Position numbers and translations under genes: made by a program
Notes under the pieces: model-generated
Told to the model about the DNA's origin: nothing
Database searches by the model: none
What the model saw: only the letters and a program-made list of their open reading frames with translations
In this document: piece after piece, positions 35,969 to 51,200 of the stretch
Position numbering within the stretch: the stretch's first letter is position 1
Layout: each line of letters begins with the position of its first letter
Assembly: GCA_013365365.1 (NCBI GenBank)
Contig: JABVXU010000144.1
Coordinates: forward strand, 57,734 to 121,733
Source: Cruorifilaria tuberocauda
Taxonomy: Eukaryota > Nematoda > Chromadorea > Rhabditida > Onchocercidae
Reading direction: 5' to 3'
Length of the DNA: 64,000 bases

Positions 35969-38900
35969 TCAGTTAATCTCTTCTGAGCTACCAAAAGCTG
36001 CTTGAGAATCGATATCCTGAAGTAAAAATCACAAACAATATGACAATTTAAGATTAATTTTATGGCTTCCATTAGTGTATGTTTTGTTCATTAATCTGAG
36101 TTTTGATCAGGTTGATGCTCAGATCTACTTAGATTGTTAATTAATATGTAAAAACTATTTAAATGATGGCACCAAACCATAAATGTTGATAATTTCTTGT
36201 CCTGTTCAACGGCTGTGTTTTCATCGACAGCAACCGTTGTTAGCAGTCGGCTTAAACGTTTAGTTGGATTCATTCTGAAAAGTTTTTTGTTCAGTAATTT
36301 GTAATATTCCGATTTTCTAGTTGATCTAATCACTTTTGTATTATTTACTATAGTCTAAATAGCTTTATTTGATTTAAAAAAACCAAAAATTACCCTCCTA
36401 TAGCCCATCCGGAACAAAATCTGTCCAGAATTTGGCTTTTTGTTCGTTCCGCTAATTCTTTGAAATTTGTGTGATTGATCATTGGAAGTGCGAAATGCCG
36501 GCAACTGAATCAAATCAGTAAAAATAAATTTTATGCTAAAACTTTTATATCAAAATTTTTAAGATTCATTCCAACATGAAAATTTTCGCAGTTTTTTCCA
36601 ACCCAAAGTTATAGTGAATAATCCTTTACGGAATGACCATATTATTTCCACTATTGTTGCATCGAACATTTCAAACTTTATGAATAATGTTTTATTTTAC
36701 TGAACTATTAGCAAAATAATATTTGGATCATATCACAAACATTTTGCAGTATGAAAATGTCGGAAAAAAAGAATCATTCCATAATAATTTGAAATTACGA
36801 GAATGTATTATATTATATTATATTTAACAAAGTGGCGATTAGTAATTTATTCAAAAATCATACCTGTTTTCTATTCGATGTAAATTTCGACGAAGAAGAT
36901 TTTCTAAGCTGTATTTTTCAGCTAATTTAAAATATTCTATGAATCGTTCCGGTGAAATTGGCGGTTCTTGAATTAGATACTACAAAAAAGAAAAATAGAA
37001 GCTTGAATTCGTTTAAAATCCGTACCATATATAATAAAAAAAGTCGTCAATAAGGATACATCATCATCATTTAAATCTGATGAGTGAAATTTCTGATAAA
37101 TACCTTTCATCTTATTGAAATATGCAAAATTTTAATTCTGTACTATTTACAATTTCCATTTTTTTTAAATCATTTCTTCCTATTTTTTGCCTTATTTCTC
37201 ATTGATCATATCGGGATTTCAGTTATTTCAATCAACATTTTAAGAATATTGACAACTTGATAATTTGTTGCAAATTTTGTGATTAATCAGATTATACCAA
37301 CATTTTCGATTGAATTCATGGCATTTTCCATGTGATAAGCGTTACAAAATATAAGCAATGGTCGTAGCAAAATTCCTTCGATAGGTTTATTCGGCGGATG
37401 AATATGCTGCAGAAGGGCCTGAAAATATTTGAAACTAAGAATTCAGAATTTAGAATCCACGATATTGCTTCTATAACTCTCTTTTTTCTCGTCCATTTTC
37501 TCCAAATTCGATGCAAATTATCAATTTTTGGCCATTTGTTTATTACTTCAATAATTCAGCGAAACACATGTTGGTACTTTCTTTGTTTTTATTAAAGAGG
37601 CAGAAATGATTTGTTCAAAAAAAGAAATTTTAGTGAAATATAATTTGGGTATTTGTTTAGTATTTCAATGGTTTGTTTAATAAATTTCTAATTTTAGTAC
37701 TGAATTATATTTCAAATATTGTTTATGTTATTCTGTTAACGTTTTAATAATTATTTTTTTCCATTAACTACTTTTTTCAGATTATTATCTAAATCGTATT
37801 AGTTAATTTACCTCAACAATGTACAACGGAGTTTTATTTACTTTAGCACATTCTTCGGCCAGTTCACAACTCACCTGCGCTATCATGTCGCCTGTAAAAT
37901 TTAAAAAATGAAACAATTTCAATTTGAAATATTGTAAACGTAATGCAAGATACTTACCGTGAAAATTTTCAAAGCAATATTTTGCTGAAATAGCATGAAA
38001 AATAACTTCCTGATGTTTACCTTTATTACTTCGACCAAACATTGTGTCATTGTTTACTTTCATGATACCTTTGTTTGCATATAATTTAGTTCCATTAACT
38101 ATCAGTACAACTGTATCATTATCATTGTTATTCTGAGGTGGATTACGAAAATTAATCTCTTTGAAGAATTGTTCACGTAATGGTGTTCCCAATGGTAATG
38201 ATTTAGCCTGATAAATAAATTTCATGAAAATTATTTCATGATATTCATTGATGAAAACGTATAACTTCCTTGATACTATGACTTTTGATTAATTGGAATT
38301 TGTAACAATGACAATGTACTATCGCTAGACGAAAAAAAGTGCTTTTTGAAGGTTTGTATTTTTTTTTGTGAGTATAAATTATTCAATTTCACTTTAACAT
38401 ATTAAATCGTGAAATCAAAAGATTCTGGAATTAAAACGAATCAAAGAGAGTTTAGAAGGTATTGTAATTTTTGCATACTTTTTAATTCCAAACAATTTAA
38501 AAATTAACTAACCTTAGCAATTGCAGGCAAAATGATATCACTATATATAGCACTACCGTATTCTAATTCCGGATTTAATCCATTACGAATAATATCTAGC
38601 CAGTATCCATCTTGTTCAGCCTTATAAACTAATTCTTCGATAGCATTTGGTAGTTCAAGTTTGATTGCTTCCGTTATTTTCTGCTCCATGTACATCTGAG
38701 CTCGTATGATTAGCAAGAATATAAACGACAGAATTATTGATTCTTGTTCAAATTGTGAAAGAAATAAAATTAAAATATTATTTAGCTTAAAATTTTCCTA
38801 ATGTTTCCAGTTTTAATTTTATTTGAAAATAAATTTAAGTTAGATTAAAATTAAAAAAAAGTGCTTATAGCTTACAGATTCGTAATTTACGATGTAAGAA

Positions 38901-41143
38901 GTAATTCGATCTATAACACCATCCGCTTGGAAACCGACCGCAGCTCGAGTTAAACCTTTTAGATTGGCCCATATTGGTCTTTTGGTTGGATAAATCTGAA
39001 ATTACTACAAAAGATTGCTTTTACTGCTAAAGAAGCAGACGATCAAACGCCGAAAACATTATTTTTCAAAAAGATTTTTACATTAAATAAGTTTAGCTAC
39101 TTTGTTTTAATCAACCTGTTGATTGAAATTTCACTTGAAATATCAACTGCGAGATTTTAATCTTTATTTTAATTTTATTTTTACTTTAAACTTTATTTCA
39201 AACTGTTTTCAAACTTTAATTACTCCTTTATTATGTAATTTGCGGCAAGTATGAACAAAAATCAAATTTCAAATTAAACTTGGACCTGATACAAAAGTTC
39301 CTTGAAATCATTTGCATCACTTTCACCCATATCAACCACATCACCTTCTTCCGCAAACTTCAACTTTTCAGCTATAATTCAATTACTTATGCAAGTTACA
39401 TTGCTTTATAGAAACATAATTTACATCCTACGATTAATTACTTTTATTCTCAAATTCGAAGAAATCAAGGAAATATGAGGAAATTTATGAACTACACAAT
39501 TCGTAATGAAATTAATTCAAAGTTGAACTAATAAAATAAAAAATTTATCAGTTTAGTATAATCAGACAAAACAATAAACTGAATTGTTTCAATAAAAAGT
39601 GAATAAAATAATTAAATTGTCTAAACTGCTACTGATTGTGAATTTACTAAATTTGACTTTCGATGATTCAAATTAGATTTAATTAATAATTAAGCACTCA
39701 ATTTTGAACTATTTTGTATTTTTATGGATAATATTTGAGATACTTTATCAATCCAAGCTTCCTCGAGAGACGAAGTAGGAGAGTCGTCTTAAAACCTCAA
39801 AGTATTAACCTTAAAACGATTCTTGAGATATCCCATAGATAGTGGAAGCAGAAACTTCTAATACTACATAATGCTTAATAATGAATGGAATGAATTATTA
39901 AATGAAATTCCTACCCATATAATTTGAATGCAAACTAAGCAATGCTTTATATACATATAAAGTTTCATCTTTGAATTTTAATGTAATATCGCCATATTCG
40001 AATTTTGGCAAGAAATTATGAAGCTGCAAAAGTATCGTTAATGTTTTTTTTTCTTTTTTTATTTTAAACATTAAAACAAGACTTTTAAGTGATGATAGAG
40101 ATAGAAAAATTGATTAATTTTCAAATCTTGATTCAATTAAGTGGAAATTCATCTCTTTCTTACTAGGAATGAGTTTAGGCGATAAAAAATGGTAATTTCA
40201 TTTGCTTCTCTTCCATATTTTTCTTATTTTTTACTACCTTAGTTAGATAAATAAATTGATAATACCATTTCGACGAATTTCATCTCAATACGTACTCGTC
40301 GGATACTTTCATCAGCGATTCGAATTACAATTGGTGAATATCGGTTTCCAAGCTCAAACAGATCACCATCCACTACACGATCCGTATCCGATTCACTTGT
40401 CCCAACACGGAATCTGATTTGCATTACATATTTCCATTCCAGATTTGGAAATTTTGCTTCACCTGTTATATTTACATATATCCCTTCTTCCTAAAATTTG
40501 TTAGATTAATGATAAATAATTTGATATGAAGTAGAAATTATCCACTATTAAGCCATAATAAATTTAATTATTTATATTTTATTTATACTTTCTGATTTCT
40601 TATCATTCAATTTTACCTCACTTTACTTAATTTAAATTATTTGAAATTTTTTTTAGTGAAAAATATTATTCAGTAATGCTTTCTGTTATATACGATTGCA
40701 ATAAAAAATTAACAAAAGTGATTGAATGAATTGGCATACTTGTCTAATCTGTCTTGACAGAGCAATATAAACCATTGGTAAGTGAAATCGAAGAGCACCG
40801 CTAGCAGTAAATTCGCCGGCAAGAATACCGATACCAGCAACCGATACTGAGAATAAAATCTTGTAATCGATGGCTGGTAGAGGTATGAAATCAATAAATT
40901 CTTCCATACAGGTAGCCACAGACTAAAAATTAAAATAATTAATATTATTATGAAAAAACTCCTAATGTTGAAGAATAGAACGTTTAAGTTGTCTATTTTA
41001 TAGTAACATTAAAAATTTTTATTTTTTATTAAAGGTATGACTTTTAGTACAGATTTTTCGGTTGTGTTAATTAAAATCACTAATTAAGATTAAGCGAGCA
41101 CCAATGCTTCTAATAGTGACTCATTGGAACTTTCCGACTCCAT
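35969..41143 (-). CDS. Tandem BTB/POZ-domain protein
   Basis: Minus-strand exons: 41143-41102, 40922-40740, 40490-40266, 40023-39915, 39371-39286, 38995-38876, 38695-38513, 38207-37958, 37891-37812, 37418-37302, 36979-36864, 36504-36394, 36274-36178, 36016-35969. The total is 588 residues. If the penultimate exon is read through, the stop is at 36091 and the protein has 601 residues. Residues 1-150 form a MATH-like or unclassified beta-rich region. BTB1 starts at about 155 (YGDITLKFKDETLYVYKALL, LLSLHS, then FKELLYQIYPTKRPI). BTB2 starts at about 340 (TVVLIVNGTKLYANKGIM, then LLQHIHPPNKPIEG). A BACK-like helical part follows (FIEYFKLAEKYSLENLLRR, FKELAERTKSQILDR). BTB proteins dimerise and often recruit cullin-3; that role is inferred. 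Exon 10 uses a GTTGGT donor because the adjacent GTATAA one breaks frame. I recognise no named orthologue. Confidence 0.7.
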
Positions 41144-42281
41144 TGTACTTTTTGCACTGTACAACTGCACGCGCAACTGCACTACACAACAATAACATCT
41201 TGCATTCATCCCGTTTCTTTAATAAAGAAATTATTGAATACTAAGCAGCTGTAATTTGTAATTTACATTAGCAGCTAATATTATATTTTAGTTAATAAAT
41301 GAAAAAATTCCCAGACATTGAAACAATTGCAAACGTTCATATAAAATTAGTACTTTTCAATGAATTTACCAAATTATGCAAGCATGCTTGTGAAATATTT
41401 GGAAAAGTTTAAAGAAAATGACTCTTTTTCTTCATTAATATTTCCTTCAATATCCTTAATTTACGGTAGCGATATATTATTTCGTATGTTAATTTAACAA
41501 ATTTAAATTTTTGCTTGAAATAATCAATTTAAATTATCACTGTCACAGCACTGTATAACATATAAGTGTTCGTTGTTGCAGTCTTTGCTATTGATTTGAC
41601 ATAAATTTTGAAACAATCTTTTTCAGGAAGAAATACTCAAAAATCTATAGATCGTTTAGAAATAAATAAATAAATATTCGAATCTTTTTTTGCAGTAAAA
41701 AACTTAAAATCATCACTTTCCTACAAAACAGAAAATTTTTCAAATTCTCAATTTTCTGCAAAATGAAATTTCAAATATCTTTTTTTCGTTCTTCGTAATA
41801 AGTCTTGTTTTAATAATATATTAAGCAAATGGATAATGGCTGATTTTCATTTGTGTCCTTAATTAATATGCAGGATTTAATGGCAGGCCGCGTTGAGTGT
41901 TGATCAGTACGATTAAAGGTGAGAAGCAGGTTTGCTTAGTAGCAGTTTTTCATAGAGTATTTTACTTGCGAGTAATTTGTTTGAACAGAGTTTCATTTAG
42001 ATAACTTATTTAATTATATATTTCTATTAGGGGAAAAAGGTCGGAGGTAATATATCTATTAATTAAGGCTCTAATGTAGTCATGTTAGGCTTTTTGTCAA
42101 ATTTATGTCAAATGAGCCATATAAAATGATCTCATTTGGTGGGTACGATTGATGAATTACATGATATAATTAATCGATGATGGATAGATTATACTAGGTG
42201 AATTACTTTTAACAGATTTCATGAGATACTATGATGTTTTAATTCATTTAGAGTGAACATTCTATATCGTGGGAAGATCTG
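41144..42281. other. Divergent intergenic region BTB gene / capg-1
   Basis: AT-rich sequence between two divergent starts, about 1.1 kb, presumably containing both promoters. No supported exon or repeat was found. Confidence 0.5.
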
Positions 42282-45200
42282 ATGACATCAGGACCATACT
42301 TTTCGCCGACGGGACGGCCAGTATCACGGCAAAGTATTGAAAGGGAACGTATTAAAAATATCTTGCAGGTAATGAATCTTGCAGTAAATTAGCATGACGA
42401 ATCACGATTTTTACATCAATATCATTGTAGTGATATGCGTAATTAGCTTCATCACGTCTTGGGACTAGTTTAATCAATCTTTCAATATGCTTTGTATGAT
42501 AAAACATCAAGTTGCGGCGAAAGATAATTTCTTGTGACATAGTATGTTAGAATTGAATCGTCTAATAAAGTTTCAAGTATCACATATTCATCACATAATC
42601 CAGCTGGATGACAGCTTCGCAACAAAAGACTTTAGTTGATGTGGGTAGTAAAATTCATCACAAAAATTTTATTCCTGAAATTTATTTGTAATTTTATTTT
42701 AAAATTGGTCATAATTTTCAGGATAGTTTTCGAAGAGCTTTGAAAGTGAAAAGTTGTGCCGATTTGTGTGACATTACAAAACGTCTCAAGCAACTGTATT
42801 TTGATGTAAAATTTTCTTTCTTAATGATTTTAAGCTGAAGTTGCATCTAAAATTTTCTTATTTGCTCAGAAACATTACTTAATATCCTTTTATGCGATAT
42901 TTCCAAGGAGGTGTTTTGTTCGATACCCCATGCCTTTTTAAAACCCGAAGATTCTTTTTTTCACAAACAAAGGTAATATCTTTGGAAAAAGGGATATGAG
43001 TGACGTTAATAAGGACCAGGGCAGATTTTTTTCAGGCATTAAATGTGCCTGGAGGTATTGAACGCTATTTGGCGGCTTTACGTTTTGCATTAGAACTTAC
43101 TTGTGAGAAAAGTAATGAAAAAGAAGGACGTATTAATTGCCTGAAAATGTCTGCTCATGTAGCACTGGCTTTGTCACAAGAAGGTATGCATGAACCGCTT
43201 CAGTTATTGGTCGATTTCTGCGTGGACGTAAGTCTCCTTCATTTTAGGACTTACTTTTTTGCAACTTCCATTGCTTTTTTATCGAGTTTTCACTCCACTC
43301 TCTATAGTTGTTCCAGTCGTGTTGGTCTACATGAGATTCCTAAATTGTTATGTACGAAACAGGTGATTTCGCCTTGATTTATGTTTTGGTTAGGCTGCCT
43401 ACATACTTTAGATTTTAACGTGTATTTGTTTTGCAATACTCCATAACTTTGCAATAGTCATAAAAATTTGCAAAAAAACCCGTCTCTATCCAGTTTTTTT
43501 GATTACTGTTATTTTTAGATGAATGATTTGTGCGTGACTGTTACTAGGAGCTATATATGTTCACTGACTGGTTTATTATTAAATCTAAATAAGCTTATTA
43601 CAAATCGTTTATGCGAACAGAATCCGCAGAAAACTAATTGCTCACCGCTATCTAAAGAACTAAGCAAAGCATTATATGAAATATTGTCAAAGCGTCTTTT
43701 AGACGTTGTGAGTTTGTTTCCTTTCTCTGCTTACTCTTCGAGTTTCTTGAGAATGCTGCGACATTCATATATATGGAGTCGTAAGTTCAGTTGTAGGAAG
43801 AATAGTTAAATAGAAAAGGTTTTTTTGAAGAATCATTAAAATATTACTTTAATTTACTCCTAGATTAATTCGTTTTAAAAGTTTATTTTAAAGGTTTTAT
43901 TTGGTATAACAATTTAAGCTGAAATGTGATATCTCGTCTTTCGATTGCTTCAGAATCCTTTGGTTCGATCTGAAGCTTTGAAAGCAATAGCAGCTTTACA
44001 AGATGAGCAATCAAAAGCTGATAGTTATCAGACAAATAGTCCGAAACGTTGTAAGTTCCTTTTGGATTTGGAATACTGAGTTTCTATGGTAAATATAGCA
44101 TCATGAGCAGTTTCATATGCGGCATTTCTATCTTATTTTATGGTAACGACTGTCACGGAAGCATCATTTGTGAATTTGTTTGTTGAAATCAAGCTCGGTA
44201 AATTAAGATGTGCAATGTGATGTTCTCCATTTAGTTAAGCTGAATGTATGTTTCGTCCGTTTGATTGATTAATGGTTTTATGTTCAGATTTTTCATCGTC
44301 GTATATCATATGATTACATATCATGCATATTATTTCAGTATTAATTTCGCATTTGAATGATGTATCATATGAATGTCGAATTATTACCCTAAAAAAATTG
44401 ATGCTATCTTCAAAGGAGGAAGTCGATCTTGTGGTTTCTTTTTCTTTTTCGTTTTAAATAGCATTTCTCATATGGAAATTATAAATTAGTTTGGTCGATT
44501 TTAATGATTAGTCCTAATGACGGAACGTTCTGAGCCTATTTAGATTACGATTATGCTTTACGGTGGTAGTAGAAAGGAGGTTTAAAGTTTTCATATTTTC
44601 ATATTTTATTCACATAATGAAGTTTTTTTAAGCTAAATGATAATGTACGGGATGGTGCAGAAAAGATATTTTCAGGTGAACATGGCACTGAGCGATTCGG
44701 AAGAACGAGTAAGACGAGCAGCGACGATTAGAATTATCAAAGATGTCGATCTAAAGGCTTTATCTATCAAACAACGTATGGACATAGTGCAGAGCGTTAT
44801 GAATATGAATGGTGAGTGCTTTCAATGACTTCATTAAGAAAGAAAATAGCTTAAAAAACTTGAAGAAATTGAAGGTTTGGTTTGTTTATCCTTGTGAACT
44901 GAGTTATGTGAAGCGATTTATTTTGTCTGAAAATCTGGAATTGTCATGAGGTATTTTCTATGTAATATGAGGAAAATAGGCAACATAAATTTTTTTCACA
45001 TTTAGTTTATAACTACTGTTCCAGCTCGAGGTCAGAATTACACCATGATTTTAAATGACTTATTCGGAGAATGGCTTAAAACAGCTTGCGGGGTGAATAC
45101 ATTACCGGAAAGCGGTGAAGAGCTTACTTCATTCTACTGTATTGCATCATCTCATTTACTGCGTTTTCTTGAACCATTAACACAAGAGCAGGTAATGCAT

Positions 45201-48200
45201 TTACTGATTTCTAATGTTGCAGAATTTATATGTGTTGGGCCGTGATGCGTAGTTTTTAACCAAAAATTTCAGTTTAATGAAAATTATAGATTATTTACTC
45301 CTGTTTTCAGGTAAGTCATGACTTGATGGTTCATTCACTTCAATACTGCCGTGAAAAAATGGGTTTTGGCTCAATCGAGGTGCAAGACTTCGTGAAGGTA
45401 TTAAACCGAAATGGGGAAGATATATCTCTTCATCGACATAATTGCAATAAATTGATCGAAGAGGGGTATCGTAGCAATCTTTATAATAGAGTTTAAAAGT
45501 TAATGTAAGAATGTATAGCTTCAAGTTTATAAATTAAACAGAATATGAGGAAAAACTGATCTACAATTGGTAAAGATAAATTATCTTGGTAATTCTTCAA
45601 GCTCTGATCTATCAGGTCAAACTTTCGTAGTGATTTTGAGGCAATCTAAGTATGGAATGTTTATTTTTTTAGTAAATTTATTATTAGTTTTTTTTGTAAT
45701 CTATTTTTTTTCTATTCACCTTATTAACTTAATAAGTATCTCAGAGATTCAATTTCGTATATTTTTAAAATTTTCAAAATATATTTTCAGTTGGACTGCG
45801 CTTGAACAAGCAAATGCTGTATTTTATTGGCGCTGCTTGTTGGATTTCTGCAAATCAAAATGTATAACGGATGCTGACTGGTCGGAATGTCATTATCGTT
45901 TGCTGCCAACTATGCGGACTTTTTGTGAACTTATGCAAAAGTAAGTTTCAGCTGCTCATAAAGTATTCTTAAGTTAAGCATTCTCGTTCTATCAATTGGC
46001 GTTGTTGAATACCAATTATAAGGATCTGGAGAGAATATTTGATTTCATAATAGCTTGTTCTTATCTTTCGTATTTCAGCTACGTGACAGATGTATTATCG
46101 AATGATGAAACCGAAGCACTCTTTGCATTAGAGAGCTTCACTGTAATGCAGTTGTTGAAAATAATATCATTTTTTGATCAAGGTGATCCGTCTGGATGGT
46201 AAACATTTTGGCATTATAGGATAAATAAGCGGTTGTTCATTTCCTAAAATTTTTTTTGAATTTAACACATTTTTGTACGACAAACAAACTTGTTCGTTAT
46301 TATATTTCTTGGAGTTTTGCAATTTAGCAATAGCAATGTATTGAAAGTTTAGTCGATCTCGATGATTTTAGGATTTTTGAATTGATCAGAAATAGCTGGG
46401 TCATTGGGATTGTATGATTTTTCCAGACCTTAATGATTATAATTTATTCAGGAAAACTTGGCAGACTTCATGCGAAAATGTTTTGGGTAATATGCAGCTC
46501 AAATTGACTGAATCTCTGGTCAATGAATTTATTCAGCAGATGTACACACATCTTTGGCCTCTTCCGGAGCAAAACGATGTTTGCTTTGGTTTCTAACGTA
46601 ATAAGAAAATTAATAAATCTTAATTCCAGGCCAAAATTTCACATCTGCTTTCCGATCTGCTTAATTTCGTGAAAATTTTTCTATTATTATTGAATTTGTT
46701 TAGAAGCTCTTTAAATTTTTTTCCTATAATTAAAGTATCGAACTGATATTTCTCACACAAGTTTAGGAAGCGCTTTCAAATTTGTGTGATTTAACGAGTT
46801 CTATCGTACATAAGGCTCTTTTTCCCAATGCAACGATGATGGCTGCAAATCAAACGATTAGAATTGGGGGGAATGAAACGATTACTGAATTCGAAAATGC
46901 GGAGGTTTGCTCTCCACTTCTGTATGACTTTTTTTTGTGTCGTTCTACGTAGAATTCTGAGATGTGAATTTTGCCCATCGCGATGAATTATTACTTGTTT
47001 TACTATTGGAAATGATATTCTTTTAAATCTGAATTTCTTTTCCTTTATCATTCTTTAATCAGTGAGAGTTTCCGCTTATTTAAGGCGATGTGTGTTCAGA
47101 TGATATTCTGCTTATAAATGGACTTTCTAAAGGTGATCTAGTAACCCTTCTGTCAAAAACTTTCCAATCAAAACGAAAAGAAATTAGTTACAGAGAATGA
47201 GACAAGGTAATAATTATGATAATTTGAGGTCGACGATGATGCCATATATCGCTGTATTATGATTGTGAGTGCAATGCTGAAAATGAATCGTTACAAAAGC
47301 ATGAATGCTTTGCTATATGGAATTCTGGAGAATATTGTATGCGGTTAAATCTCTTTCGGGAATTTATACCTTCAATTTTCATTTTTATGGATTTCTTTCT
47401 CTATGAATTGCTTAAATGATATTTTTGCTTTTATACGAGTAACAGTATTAATACGTGCTTGGGGTAGGACAGGATATTATAGTTTTATCTTCAGAAGGGA
47501 CATTTTATTTCATCAGTATCAGTTTCCTTGTATATCTGAATTAATGATGGCAATTAAATAATCTAAGACATCATTTAGATCGAAAGAAGCGTGGTAGCAG
47601 CTGACGTGAATTGTCGAATTCTTGCATTTGAAGCTATGGGTATTCTGGCTATGTATGATCGTCGCGTTGCATTTGAAAAAACAATATTAATTAAAGAAAC
47701 GCTTAAAATTGATCAACGCTTAAGGGTATGTTATCTTTGTAATAATAATTCTTATTGAAAAATTTTGCTTCAGCTGTCATATAAAAGTATCAAATTCAAA
47801 TTTTCCATTCGGATTGTCTAATGTAGACGAAAACGACATGGTTGCTTAAAGCAGTCATGTGTCATTTTTATTTCATGTAAACCATTTCAACGATCAGTAG
47901 TTGGCGATGGATAAATTTTATATTATTTTATTTTTATTCAACAGTTAGCTTTTTTAACTTGTTCTTTTAGAACTCGAGAACACGTCCGATTGTGTTTTCA
48001 TGATATACAAGGTAGAATTTGTGCGCTGGATGAAGAACAAAAGCGTTATAGCTTATCTTTCAAATTCCAAACAGTTGAATCTCCTGAAATTTTCAAAGTT
48101 AATTCCGTAGTTTTTTAAGCCAACAATGCTTAATATCTTGTGCAATATGGCGTTGCTGCATGGCTACTCCATGGTTTCACGATGGTTCGGTGCTGGAGTA

Positions 48201-51200
48201 GAGTCAACAACACCAAATGACGAGCTTTTACAAGTTTTTGCCGAATATATTGATAGCTTGGTAAGAATTTACTTCTGAACGGATTTGATTTTCATATCAC
48301 AAGTTGTGAATTTTCAGTTATTTTCTGACAAAAATTTCATATCTGGTTTACTTGTTTTTCAGGATCCGGACACGAGTTTTGCAGCTTGTGAATGTCTCTG
48401 TAAAATGTTTCTGAAAGAGGCAAATGTTGCATGGATTAGTGTACTGAGTCGTTTATTGCTCAAGGCATTTGATCCAGCAACCAATAATATTCCAAAACTG
48501 AAGGCGTGCTTGGTTACATTCATACCAGTATTTGCCGAATGGAGCAGGTAGATGCTAATTGCATGTTTAAACTTCCTGTGTTGAAAAATTTTAATTGTTT
48601 GGAACAGAGCTAAAGAATTAGATATTTAATGTGTTCAATATATTAGATATATTATCAAATGACGCTAGCATGCATAGCTTAATAAAACCATAATAACGAT
48701 CTATGATGTCTATAATTTAGTTTAAAATTTAAGATAGTGATTATTATATAATTAATTCAGTAAAATGATGCATTTTATAGAGAGCATCAAATGCTGTTGG
48801 TTGAAGCATTTCCAGAAACTTTCAATGCATTGCGTAGTGATGAGCAATTTGTCGGTCCGCTTTCACGTATAAATGTTGCGGCAGTTGGATCGTGTTTTGT
48901 GCATGCAACAAGTTCACAATTGTTGAATGGTACTGATAAACAGGTGCAATTTGTCATGAATTTCTTGATTTTGAACTATCATTTAATTTTCCAGTAATTT
49001 GAAGAGATGTGTTTTTATTATTTAGCTAATTTCATGAACATGAGCAGCATGAATAGAGTTGGTAGGTTGAGATTATAAGAAGAATATCAAGAGAATGCAT
49101 ATCTATGTCATAATAGGTTTATTAAGAACCGATAATCACATAGATTTCTCAAACAAATATACTGTTTTGAGTAGATTTAGAAAACTCAAGGAATATTTTT
49201 AAGTCAATTGGTCATTTTGTTTATTATTTCCCCTAATTTCAGAAAGGTTCAGTTCATCCCTTTTTATGTCAGAAAATCCTAGCTGCACTGAGTGATGATC
49301 CAGAAGATGATTATGCCCCAATATTTTGTAAGATGTTATCGGATATTGATGCAAATGACTGGATGGATATTACACAACTGAATGTTTTAATTGCCGATAC
49401 TGAAGATGTCATTGATGTAAGTGGTTGTATTTTTTCAGATTATTTATCATTTTTTGTAGGTAGAGAAATAGAAGTATTATGGCCTGCTTAAAATACTAAA
49501 ATATTCTGATCAATCACTTTTCAACTGTTAATAACTATTTATATGAAAATTTGTGACTCAATTGAATTTTTGAGGTCTGAGTTTGATGAAAAAAGCCATT
49601 GCCATTCTGAAAAGTTAGTGCTGCCTTTATGGTTTGTACAATCTGAAACAGTCATTTAGGACGACACGATAGTTATGTGATTAAAATTAATGGATGAAAG
49701 GTTGCGCTTATTAAAGTCATTATGCTTTTTATTGTTGAAAATTTTGTTCATTTTAGCTCTATAGTGACACGGAGGAAACTCGAGGATACATTCGATCACT
49801 AGCATCATTTTCCAAAAAGTTGCGAAAAAGGGTTGCCAATTTGGAAATGCTGATTTCAACAAGGAAGGTCAGTGCTTGGGATATATGTGCTTCACCTACC
49901 GCAAGCGATTTCAGTCATTAGCAGTTTTCTATTTCGTTTTGTTTTTATTTTCGTATTGTCGCTATTTTGTGTGATTTCGTGATAGCTTTCATTGAAGTCT
50001 TTCGGGTTTCAGTTGTTTGTATATTATAAAATGTTGGGTTGGCGTCTACGTCTTTATTACTTCGGGGAGTTTGAATCTGCATTTGCAGAAAATCGTAGAA
50101 TTCACATTAAAATAAAGGGCTTCTCAAATGGTGACGATGTCATCCGCTGTACGGGTTGTTATTTTCAGCATGGTGACAGCGAATCCGTAGATGAGCATGA
50201 TGATGATGATGAAAATGAAATTTTAAAGATTTCGGAACTTGTACTTCGAGAAAGTAACAAGGCAAATGGTTGTAAGTCCCAAGCAAACAAACAAAGCAAA
50301 AGAAAAATGTGTACTGATTCGAAGTCTAAAAATCCGACTAAGGTTATTTTTTGGAAGGTGTTCGAAAAATCCGTTATAACCTCCATAGGCTAAGCCTGCT
50401 TATAAAGCTAATAGATCTTATTTAAGGCAGATATATAATTTTAAAAATGAAACACAGTATCATAAAAGTCTTACTCTTTCCCAATATCTCATGAGCTTTT
50501 CTGGTTTACAAGCCCTGCGCATATTTGCCCTGCAATAATGGCGAATTATCCATGCGTTCCTTGCAAGGATTTCTATGTCGGAAATTGTGACTCAACATTC
50601 GCCTAATTTGAAGTTGTATGACACGTTAGCATATCAACTTATGTGTCAAAATCACCTCGTCGTTGGGTGCTCTAAAGTCGTGCTGACAGTTTACAGAGGT
50701 TGACATATTATATAAGATAGCGCAAGCTATAATCAAACTATATTAACTGTTTGCATGATAGATATAATTAAGTTTAATTGTCAACGTTTTTGGTTTGAAA
50801 TTTTGATGATAAACAAGTGATAAACTAGTGCATGATTACATAAAGTCTCATAGTCTCATAGCCTTCTTCAACATTTTGCTATCTTGTGAATGATATTAAT
50901 TGTCAAAAATAATCCTTTATCATCTGTTCTAATAGGAAAAAAATTTAACTTATGACCACCCATGCCCGCATTAAAGTGATTTATGATTAATATCTATTTA
51001 GTATTCTGATCAGCAGATATTTAAAAATGGGATTTCAGCCGGAATACACAAGATCAAAGACTAATCCGCGTGACATAAAAGCATTACTGCAAGAGGATAT
51101 AAATCAGAGCAAGAATGATCGAGTTGCAAATGATGATGATGATAGAGTATTCAAAAGTATGCCCAAGATTACTGCTGTTATGCCCGGTATACAACGTCAA

